A stretch of DNA of 30,753 nucleotides, taken from NCBI GenBank assembly GCA_900404475.1, contig OUQQ01000340.1, positions 1 to 30,753 of the forward strand, read 5' to 3'. Under the pieces are notes generated by a model. It was not told the DNA's origin. It ran no database searches and saw only the letters and a list, made by a program, of their open reading frames with translations. The position numbers were made by a program, and so were the translations under genes. Of the stretch, positions 21,020 through 30,753 are shown in pieces. This DNA comes from Spongospora subterranea. Taxonomy: Eukaryota; Endomyxa; Phytomyxea; Plasmodiophorida; Plasmodiophoridae. Position 1 is the first letter of the stretch, and each line of letters begins with the position of its first letter.

Positions 21020-21779
21020 TTACCAATCGTCGTCGTCATCAGACACATCGTCAATACTCTTGCTCGCTCCATACGATATTTTGGTCTGATCAAGTGCTCG
21101 CCTCGGATCCTCATCCAGCTGTGATTGCAAGATTCCATCGACGGCGCGGCTCAGAACCCACTCCACCACATCGGCGTTGGTCTTCATTCCTGCCCATGCC
21201 GTCAGGTGCAAAAATTGGGCCAAAACCTGTCCTCGTCGGTAAACCAGCACCGTTGGGCAGTTTCCTGGCGGGAATTTCGCGATGGCCTCTTGTGCGACAA
21301 TTTTCACGAACTTGACGGCGGGAAATCGACGAGCAACCTCGGCGAGGCATCGGTTTAGCAGGGCGCATGCTTCCGATCCGTTATCCATCAGATGCACGAC
21401 GACGAAGCTTTCATCGCTGGCGATCGTCACCGCCTCCTTGTAATCAGTCTGCCCAACGTGGTATAACGACCCGAACCGGTTTACCGAGCGTAGCTGCTTC
21501 AGTTCCTGCAAGCGCTTCCGCCGGTAGAACTCCAGTGAATCTTCGTCGATGTCGTCCTCACATTCCTGGAGTTGCTTTAGGGACAGGGAATCCAGAGGGT
21601 TCCTGAACGCAAAATCCTAAACGCTCCACGACAATCAAGAAACCTGGCGTCGGCGCTTACACCGATTCCAGTGCCTCGAGCGCGGCCATATGCTTCTCCT
21701 CGTCGGTCGGTTTCCGTTCCGGTGCCTGCATTATTCCATGGCGGATCAGGGCGTCCTCCCATTCGGTCTTGCCGGCCAT
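21020..21779 (-). CDS. Phosducin-like protein 3 (PDCL3/VIAF family)
   Basis: Thioredoxin-fold cochaperone that helps the CCT chaperonin fold actin and tubulin. Exons are 21779-21661 and 21602-21020; the intron is 58 bases (GTAAGC...TTCAG). The product is about 233 residues (human PDCL3 239). The N-terminal helix starts MAGKTEWEDALIRHGIM, matching the family's TEWNDILRKKGI pattern. A second acidic helix ends SLEFYRRKRLQEL. The thioredoxin-like domain (about residues 85-195) includes FVVVHLMDNGSEACALLN, PAVKFVKI and CPTVLVYRRGQVLAQF. No CxxC is present, as usual for phosducins. The acidic tail ends in DVSDDDDDW. It is GC-richer than its neighbours. It sits head-to-tail with the dynein gene, which ends 137 bases upstream of its ATG. 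Confidence 0.93.
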
Positions 21780-21900
21780 CCTCACACAATATGCTCCGGA
21801 CTAATGTTCGGGCGCGTGTTCAACACAGTCAAGATATTTCGCCATCTGCCGTGACCGAGTCCTGGAATATCACAGACAATTAATGAAGTGGGCACTACAT

Positions 21901-21906
21901 TTTATT
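21901..21906 (-). promoter_or_regulatory. AATAAA polyadenylation signal of the dynein gene
   Basis: AATAAA on the minus strand, 11 bases after the dynein stop codon (21919-21917). It suggests a very short 3' UTR. Confidence 0.55.
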
Positions 21907-21916
21907 GTTTTGATAA

Positions 21917-24900
21917 TTAATCAATGTTTGTCATGAAGCTGACTTCCCGCCGAAGCCAATATTGCATCTGGTCCTCTGGAACTGGGATTCCTGAACGATC
22001 GACAATCAAGTCAGTTTCTTTGTTGTTTTCTGCTTTGAATATCGTCTTACTAATGTATGTGATTGGATAAGGTTCGGTGTTGATGGCGAATGGGCGTCTC
22101 CTGTCCATTGTCATGTATACTGGGCATTCAATGGTAGATGCCGATACATCTTTCCGCACCGCGACGCTCAACCTGAAGTATAAATCAATTTCCCGTCGAT
22201 ATCAAATGATTGCATCGTTCACGTTATTGCAGCGAGTTGATGTGGTTCACCCGGATGCAGCGGCTCTTTGATCGTATTGGCGGTTGTATCCCAGGACGCA
22301 TCGTATAGATACACATCGCGAATCTGAATAGAGATCTCGCTTGGGATGGAGCTGAGTACGATGCACTGATCGCTTAACAGAGATAATGATGAGGCCAGAT
22401 ACAAATCGATTCTGAAGAACGAGGCAAGCGAAACAGTTGTAGGAGCACCGGATTTCGCCCAAGTACGGAAATATTCGACTCTTGCTAGCAGATCTCCGAA
22501 CCATGCAGCAAGACCCTTGCTGAACGCGAATGACACCTTTCGCCAAACATCAGGGACTTCATCATTCACTAGAGAATTGAATATTTGCACTGAAACAGGG
22601 CCGCTTTCGCCTTCAGATCCAACGTCAGAGACAAAATCAGTTAACGAATGTCGAACGCCGTCTAGAAGCCGATTGAAGAGGATAATCTCATGAGAGACAT
22701 TGTCTGCCAGTTTTTGAGATTCACTTTCCAGTTCTATATTGCTCGGAAGGCGCTCTTGTAATGACGTCGCAATATCCAACGCTAACTCGTTGCTATCGCC
22801 AGCACTAACGGGTGCTGGGAAAAGCACCGACAGAGCGTTCATGGCCATGGCTGCTTGAAATTGATTCTTTGTCGTGCTTAACGAACTTGACATCCCGAGA
22901 ATCTTATACAATTCGGGATACGACGAGGTCAAAATAAACTCTCGCACTGAATTGATCGATTCAGTTGGAGGTGGACACAAATTTGAAACGCCTTGGTTTG
23001 GATCAATGGCAGAAGCGTTCAAAAATTCATGAGCATAATTAGAAATCCGCAACAGATCAAGCTCTTCTTGGCTATGGGCCCCGTAATTCACTGATGATAC
23101 AACTTCACGGAAAGCGTCCAGCACGAACGGTTCTCGCTGATTGAGAGCTGTTCGAAGTTGAGCAAGAGAAATCGCGAAATCGCTTTGTTCCGGTTGGTAA
23201 GGGGAACTCCAGGCGAGATGTGATCTGGAGCTGATAACTCCATGAAAATATGCCAGAGCGAATGTCAGTCTTTGATAAACAAGTGGCTGCAAACAGTCCT
23301 GGGAAGCTTGAGAAGACATGCTCGAATATATCTGGAAGAGTTTGCCTTGAATGCTACTTGGCTGTTCTAGTGCAATTTTAGTGCATTCCTGTACAAAAAC
23401 CGCTGAGATTGTGCTGCTGGGCGTCGCTGATAAAAACAAGCGGAATGTGGATTTGGAGTCGGCATCGTTTGCTAAGGACTCAATTATGCGTTGTAGAGTG
23501 GGAGCGCAAGTATTCGCTAAATGACAGTTCCTAATGAAGAGCCAATCACCGGAAATTTTCGCCTGACGAACCGCCAATTCTAATTCCTCGGACTGCAAAG
23601 CACCTAACGATAAGGATGCCAGTTTCGGGATACCCAACTCTCTCCCTGATGCCGAAAGATAGGTGAAAACGTCGAAGTCCTGAGATGCTAAAAATAATAT
23701 GACGCAAGGATTATGAAACTCTGATAAAGTAGCTTGAAGAGAAATGGGATTGCGTCCAGCGTAAGATTCTTCCAACTCGGTTTTCACGAACTGCTTCATG
23801 GCAGCATACAAATCATTAGGGCGGATGGTCTTGATAACGATTAAACGCTGGAATGGTGTCAGCTTCAGCTTCCAATCGTCAGGAAGAGACTCTGCCTGCA
23901 ACACGGGAGACGACATAATTGTTGCCCATTCATCCCGCGAGACAATATCGTGGCCGAGACCTGAAAATACAGGCAGAGCAGCGATATTGATGAGTTTTGT
24001 CCACGTCTCTTGAGTCATCCATTCCCTAGCCTTCTCAATGATTCCTGCTGGAAGATCTGAACCTTTCGCCGTGTGTGCATCGTAAAGGAACAAATCCCAA
24101 TCGGATTCTGAAATTTGACCGCGCTGACGACAGCACTCGACCGCAAGACAAAACGAGAATATCAACTTATGTTGATCAAACAGTGCACGAGAAATTTGGG
24201 CATGAAAGGCAGATGTGATATCGTCCAAAATGTGCTGGATTCGACTCGTCAAGTCTTCAGGCTTCGTACTCGTTTTGATACGAGAGTCAAATACTGCAAG
24301 GAATTGTGGCAATGAAAACTGATACACTGACGAGATCTGTAAACGACAACTCATAAAAAGAGGGTAATTCCGTACACTATCGAGACTCACTTTTCGTAAA
24401 GCTGTCATTGTGAAGTATATCGCACAGCCGCGTTGAGCCACAATTCGGTATTGCTCTCGTGTGCTGCGAATCTCCAGCAGCATCGTCTCGGAATTATTCA
24501 CCGCCGACTTTAACGAGTGAACCGATTTACTACTTACCGATAAGTCCTGGATTAGCCCAATGTTGTCCAAAATCGATCCTGACGACATGGAAAGCAACTG
24601 CAATATTCGATCCTCTATCGTAGTGAGTTGCTGAATGATTTGATTTCATAATGCGCGTCAAATACGACTTCACGTGAACGTACCTGTTTGTTGTCGGCAA
24701 CTTTAGTAATTAGCCCATGATAACGTTCTTCGAGTTCAGGACGTTCAGTTCGCGTGACAATCGTCAACAATTCCTCGCTTAAAATCGAAGGCGTCATAAC
24801 GAAATTGATGACGGTAACTTGATTGAAATCATCAGGTGAATAGGACGGATTCGATAACCGTGTCGTCATATATAGACGGAAATCGGCTGAATACNGAATA

Positions 24901-27900
24901 TTGCTTGTTGATGGGCAAATTGTTGCTCGAGCAGAAATTCATCCAAGACAGTAATAGCTCCTTCCGGAAATCCTCTGAAAACGGTCCAAAGTACGTTATC
25001 TGGGCGGCGGCCAACAAAACATTGCCCGGAAGGAGAGCCTCGCTTGATTCTAGTGCTTTTAATGAGGCTGACCAGCGGGTTTCTTCATCAGAAAGCCCAT
25101 TCATGAGTTCTTCAGCTCTGAGTAGGCGTTGAGATATGGTATCAACTTGTACCCGAGTTGCTGTTTGAGCAGCGACACTTTCTTTATGTCGATGCTGTAA
25201 GCTAGCGATGCGCGATCGAACCTCGGCGAGGCTGCCGGTCTTTGCCAAGAGCACCCCCTCTGCCTTGCTTAGATCTTCTTTTGCTTGTTGCAACGCCTTT
25301 CGCTTGGGTTCAACTTGATCCGCAACCAGACCATATTTATAAATGGAACAAACCCAAGAACATAATGAAGTCGTCGCCGTCGATATATTCTTACAATTTT
25401 CAGGAGTGAACTCTGAATTCTCGATGTATACTTGTAATTTTTTCATGACTCTGTTGGATATTGAGTCTTTATCGAACTGTTTAAGCAAATCTATGATTTG
25501 AAGATCCCCTAACATTCTTTTGGCAGCAGACCATGTTTGAGGTTCCCCCATCAGCAAACAAACTGCAGACATAACGAGTTCAACGAGTTTTGGAGGATTC
25601 ACATACGTTTTGACGACAGACAAATCTTCCTTGTTAATCGTGTCAAGGGCAGAAATGGCAGCCTCAAGTGTTGGCAATGCCTCTTGAAGATCTCTTTGAC
25701 ATTCATCTTTGATCACCTGAACGCGTCTCGCCATCTCTTCAAACTCAGCCGCTTCTTTCGCATATATGACAGATTTTTCGTTCTCGACGGCTTGATCTCG
25801 CTCTAACACCGCATGAAGGGCAACGGACTCTTCTGATGCAGCTAATAGCTCCTTCTGCAACTTCTCAGAATCGGATGCGAGACGAAGGACAAGTTCATTA
25901 GCCTCTCGCAGTTTGCATAGTCCAGTTCTATATTTTTCTTCAGATTCTGAATTCTTACGAAACTGTTCCTGAAACAGAAGAAGATAGAACTTGACGAGCT
26001 CAAGGTACGCTGTTGAAGTGTGATGCACATGTCGTCTAAATTTCTCGTAAAAGTGTTTCGCCGCTTGACCCACTGTTTCATGCATATATGAGCATGCATG
26101 ACATATAGTCTGCTCGAGAGCAGAAATGTTGAGACTGGTGGATTGAACGCGAATATATTGTTGGGCAACTGTGGACAACACCTGGTTATCCCACCCTTTC
26201 ATAACATAAATGTGACATTGACTGGAATGAGAGAATTTTCGGTAGTGCTCAACTTTCGATGGAGAGGCCGAGTCCAGCGAGACCACCAGATGTAAATTGT
26301 TTCGTATACAACGGACGAAGTATCGGTAGACTTCTTCGCGATTGTTTAAACATTGACCAATCGATTCAGCATTGGCTTTGACTCGGTTGAGCACCTGTTC
26401 AAATTCCTCTGACGAGTAAATATAGTGCATATCAGCAGTAGACATTAAAAATGCCAAATCTCCAAACATTGAGTCATCGATCATGTGGATTTGACAAAGA
26501 AAGAAAACGATGCCTCTGTTGTCTACGCCTGCAATGCTGATGACTTTTTGTAGCTCGGACCACCACTCCAGCCGGTTAAATACGGTTGTGCGAGCTGGAG
26601 ACCGATGTTCATATCCTAGAGTAAATGAAGCTAATCGTGTCAAACTTTGACGGCCACAACCATGCGGGCCCAACAAAAAAACATGACTCCCGACCATTCG
26701 AAGAATTCGGCAAAGTCGACATATATGCACCAGTGCATCGTCAAACAAAACCAGATTCATTTCAGAGTCGCTGTTCCGGTTGAAAGCAGCAAGATGCCTA
26801 GAAACATCTTTATGCATTTTTGCCATATCGGTCACGACATCATATTGTTGAGAGGTAGATCCATCTATCGGGAAGGAATAAATATCGTCGACGGGTACCG
26901 AAACGCCTGGTAGAGAAATTTGAGTTTCTTCGCATACCACCGTATTGACGAGGTCAATATCAGACGACTGATGCAATCTATCTCTAAAAACACGAAATAT
27001 TTCATGGACCCACACTCGAACCAAAGATCCTTTATCCGAGAACTTATGACTAGGGCCCACAAGTAAAATTCCTTGAACGATCTTGTTGAAATCGTGGAAA
27101 GTGAACATATGATCAATCCCGAGAGTGCCTGATTTCCATTGTTTTTTTTGTTTCAAACGTTGCCCCATGCTTATCAAACTTGTGATTAACGGCTTAACGG
27201 CGTCTTCAAGAGCAATATTGGATACCTTGAGGAAGTTGGACAAAATGGAGCCAAAAATCGATCGCGCAACCGCGTCACTAGGTTCTGACCACCAAATTGC
27301 CTGGAAATGATGAAGTAGCCGAGCCGCATGTGAATCTTTATTGTGAGCACCTATAGTGGAGAAGGACATGGCACCCACAAATATGGTATCGACAAGACGC
27401 TTGAAATTCAGACTTTTCCAGTCATGAAAGCCCCCCGAATCGAGGCATTGACGTAAAAACTCTACAGAATCATACCGGCAATCAGATGCACAGGGCAGAT
27501 TGACGTCATCGACGAATATAAGCAACTTTTTCCCGGCAGGAGGCCCGACAACTGAGCGACGCTTTGTATCTAATTTGCATTCTATATGATTCTGCAATTC
27601 AACGGGAGTAGTATGCACTGAAAAAGGGATACTTATCGTTACAGCTCGTTGGCTTGCACTAGAAACAAATGATTGGATCTGCGCCGTTTTTCCGACACCA
27701 TTTTTGCTTGCAAATATTACGTGTGAACCAATTGAAGTCAAAAGTTCAAGAATAAATCGATATCGTACGGAATCGGTTGTTGGAACTAACATAGTATCAA
27801 ATGGTTTGTTTGGGTCAAACTCATATGCCTCCATTCGCTGTGACCAAGGCAAATAAGTGGCTCTTTCGCTCGATACATAATAGTCGTATACAGTGCCTTG

Positions 27901-30753
27901 CTCTGGAGGCAACGGAATCCCCGATGAGCGACCTTTAGCAAAGCGTGACCGAATGAAGGCAGAAAACATAATTTGTGAACGATCATCAATACGACCTCCA
28001 ATCGACCATATAATTGCAAAAAGCAGATACATTGAGATTACTCGATTCACGCCTTCATCGCCATGGACAGAAGGATCAGCAGCTCGCTCGGGAACAAGAA
28101 GGGCGTCGAGAAGGTTGAAGCACGAATTCACGAGAACTGCATCCGTGGACACTACACGTTCAGTGCAACTGGCCCGAACAAATTTTAAAACGGGGGAGAT
28201 GTGTTCCCGCATTGACATTAACACTCTACTGGCACGAGCTCCGAATCTTTCTTGAAATCCTACCGCCCACTTGTCAATCAACGCGTTACATTCAAAATCT
28301 TCCTCCTCAAACCGGACAATGATGCATCGTGAAACAAAATCAGGCGCAGCATTTGATAAATCGCTTGACTCAAACATTAAAGTAGTAAAAGGCGAAACTG
28401 GAATGCGCTCACCGTTGTTACAAAAACTGAACATTAGATTAGGCAAAGTTCATGACATGTGACAAAATTGACTCACAGGAAACGACTAACGTCAAGTGCA
28501 CTGTATAGTGGCTGCATCCATGCAGCGTCTACACAACCATCAAAAACAAGCCATGACCGACTTTGAGCGCCGACAGCATCCCGAAAAAGCATCGTTATAA
28601 TGCCATCAGACCATTGTTTCGACACAGGATCCAGCTTGCCATACAATTGCTCCATAGAAAGCGAAGCAGGATATACAACGTGGCGGTTGACCTTAGGGAA
28701 TTCATGTTCTTGGCTGTTCTGCTGCAGGTAAGCGGTAAGTGCAGACATGAGAACGGCAATGGATAACGATTTCCCAGAAGCAGGGGGGCCAAGCAAAACA
28801 ACTCCCATTTGAGAAAGCGTTGCATCATACAATTGCATAACTTTGGATATGAACTTGTTGCCTAGGTTCCATTGATGGGATGCAATCTCCGCCGAAATTG
28901 ATTTGCCCAACGGGGTTTCTAGGGGTGAGATGGACGGTGTTTCCTGCATTTGGAACGTTTGGCTTAAATAGGCTTCAACTACGGATATATCCGAATGTCC
29001 AAGAGTAGGAGTTATTAGTTGATGAACCGCGGCGATAATACATGATTCTGCAGTCCTGTTTGGCTGACTGCGAAACATTGTCCCCGCAAAACGGATGATC
29101 ATTTTTGATGTTCGAACGTTGCAGCTTTTCGGCAAGCCATTGCTGCGAGAAAGGTATGTGTCCAATTTAGAAACAAAGTCCATGAAATTTTTGGCCAACT
29201 GAGCAGACGAACTTTGATTGAACCCCTCATGCAATAAGCAAACGTTTGCAATTGCATGACAGTCAGTTTTCGCTATCGAAATCGGGCGAAATAGATGTTT
29301 GATATTATCAGGCATTACAGACGCGTCTTTAAAATTTACCGTTTCTGCGGTTGTAAAAATGCCGACGTTTGCGTTTACAGGGGTCATTCGACCTTCAAAT
29401 AAGAACTCATGACGGGATGAGTTTAAAGCGTGACGAATTGTAAGAATGTGTTGCGCAACTGCAGCAAGGGCTCCTGGTTCGATTCGGAACATGTTGTCAA
29501 AGCACACCCAAGCGCCAAGCTGTACGATTCCAGAGAACAACTGAACAAATACGGAGGGTCCCATTGTTTCTTGGCAGTCGACGGTCAGACACTGGAAGCC
29601 CAAATATTTCGCAACGTCCTTGACCATTTCGCTCTTGCCCGTGCATGTAGGTCCCCAAACGACGCCACCATAATGCGAGAACGCTGTACTGGCCAGAGCC
29701 CTCTGACAACGCTTGGTATTGGCGGTCAGAACGAGATGGTGAAGTGGGCCGATATATTCATAACCGTATCTATATCAAGCATGACATTGGTGACATGTTA
29801 CCCCATCCATGACTGGGGAGGGGATGACGATCTGTCGGTTACCGTTACCTGAATGAGCAGCGGTCCACGCGAACTGTCATATGTGCCGTTTCTGCATCCC
29901 AGTAGTACCTGATGTTACTTGCCCAGTCAGATTCTGTAACGTTGCCACATCCTTTCGCGATGAGCTGTGTGAGAACATCTCTACGATCAACGCTCATTGT
30001 GATCAATGACATTACGGTCGCGCGTTGTGTTGGCGTTTTTTCTTGCTGGGACGCCAGTTCGGCATATCGGGTGATGCTGGTGATAGTCTGCGACAGGGCA
30101 GAAGAAAGCGAAACATCTCCAGCGATTATAGCACGTTCAATGGCCGCAGTATTTGCGAGTTTGTCAACAACAACCGCAACCTGGCTCAGCTGTTTGAACA
30201 AACTAAATCGACCCAATTTCAGGATTTGTGTAGATAACCGATGTAAGTGTTTCTACCTTGCCTCCCAATGTAAAGCTTCCTGTGGGTAATTTTCGAATCC
30301 TTTGCGGATTTGTTCCCGGATGCTGTTGGTGATGCTCTTTTCCAACGCCGATAACCAATCTTCTAGGTTTCCCATAATTATTACAGGCGAATCCAGTGCA
30401 AAATACTCATCGCCAGTGCCCATAACGCCAACAATTTGGAGACTGTCAGCTGTGCGAATGAACTTAACATCGCGAACGTGTTCCAGCACTTTGTTAAGAT
30501 GAGGCTTGATGTCGGAGGGCTGTCTAGTCTCCGAAATCATTTTGAAAACTTGATTATCAGAAAGAAAATAAAACCGCGGAAATCGCACGCGTTTGGTTTC
30601 CAAATACTGGTTCAAACATTTTTGCAGTGACTCCAATTCCTTGTTCGCGTTCTTTAACGTATTGAAAAGCCCAGGTGCGGCACAGACATTGTATGCGTTA
30701 GGCTTTCGATTGACTCTTCGCATCAGGTCTCTCCAAGTTCGGTCGATGTCAGC
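21917..30753 (-). CDS. Dynein heavy chain, axonemal-like, motor half (5' end outside the window)
   Basis: ATP-driven minus-end microtubule motor. Exons on the minus strand: beyond 30753 to 30257, 30202-29849, 29769-28477, 28426-24896, a gap at N 24895, 24894-24684, 24630-24391, 24336-22223 and 22172-21917; about 2,830 residues are visible. In order: linker (TWRDLMRRVNRKPNAYNV, RVRFPRFYFLSDNQVF); AAA1 with P-loop GPTCTGKSE (29654-29631); AAA2 GPPASGKS (28790-28767); AAA3 GVGKT (about 27700); AAA4 GPHGCGRQSL (about 26670-26642); stalk helix, microtubule-binding domain and returning helix (about 25960-25060); AAA5, partly missing at the N; AAA6 with DWLFIRNCHLA; and a C-terminal domain ending CPVYMT...QYWLRREV. 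AAA1 reads CFDN where dyneins have CFDE, and FTTAET where they have FITMNP. The stalk and linker resemble axonemal rather than cytoplasmic chains. Subtype is not assignable by eye. Confidence 0.94.
24895..24895. other. Single-N join hiding missing dynein sequence
   Basis: One N inside the dynein AAA5 region. On the minus strand the left side ends NLPINKQYS and the right side resumes YSADFRLYMTTRL in a different frame. In other dyneins these motifs are separated by roughly 120-135 residues, so about 400 bases appear to be absent. It is a collapsed gap, not a single ambiguous base. Confidence 0.85.

Noticed and set aside
21111..21368. Long GC-rich overlapping frames on both strands over PDCL3
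   Set aside because: They result from the high GC content of that exon; only the PDCL3 frame has homology.
22247..22546. Alternative minus-strand frame overlapping the dynein C-terminal exon
   Set aside because: The dynein frame over the same bases has clear family similarity; the other frame is a shadow.
29476..29490. GGTTCGATTC, resembling a tRNA T-loop
   Set aside because: It lies inside the dynein AAA1 coding exon, and no acceptor stem, D-loop or anticodon arm could be formed around it.

Overview
The window is eukaryotic nuclear DNA from an invertebrate animal with a compact genome. Nine genes can be placed. In the eight with clear homology the coding sequence is broken by about 45 GT-AG introns, nearly all 45-64 bases long. 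The gene set (capping protein beta, clathrin light chain, XRN1, three-domain glutaredoxin 3, a SAM-kinesin-13 and an axonemal-type dynein) is metazoan in character. A nematode with very short introns would fit, but the sequence does not settle the taxon. No bacterial, CRISPR, rRNA or tRNA features were found.

Left to right: an apparently empty stretch with a short tandem repeat (1-1003); clathrin light chain (minus, 1004-1726); TK1-type thymidine kinase (plus, 2582-3279); F-actin capping protein beta (plus, 4465-5453); the 5'-3' exoribonuclease XRN1 (plus, 6354-12288, 24 exons); glutaredoxin 3/PICOT (minus, 12445-13479); a damaged, unidentified coding-like stretch (plus, about 14205-15261); a KIF24-like kinesin-13 with an N-terminal SAM domain (plus, 15682-17999); a small multi-pass membrane protein (minus, 18108-18668); a weak ORF; a frameshifted Ty3/gypsy-type Gag remnant (plus, about 19990-20967); a phosducin-like 3 protein (minus, 21020-21779); and the motor half of a divergent dynein heavy chain (minus, 21917 to beyond the right edge).

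Most genes are housekeeping: vesicle coat, actin capping, dTMP salvage, mRNA decay, Fe-S and redox chemistry, and chaperone-assisted folding. The kinesin and the dynein point to microtubule and cilium biology. The dynein is the most unusual gene. Its AAA1 site, which normally drives the motor, appears to lack the Walker B glutamate and the sensor-I asparagine.

Two single N bases mark contig joins, and both damage genes. At 9398 a stretch of about 284 bases inside XRN1 is present twice, probably unmerged contig ends. At 24895 a block of the dynein AAA5 region is missing. Exon boundaries were worked out by eye from homology, reading phase and splice signals; no transcript data were available.
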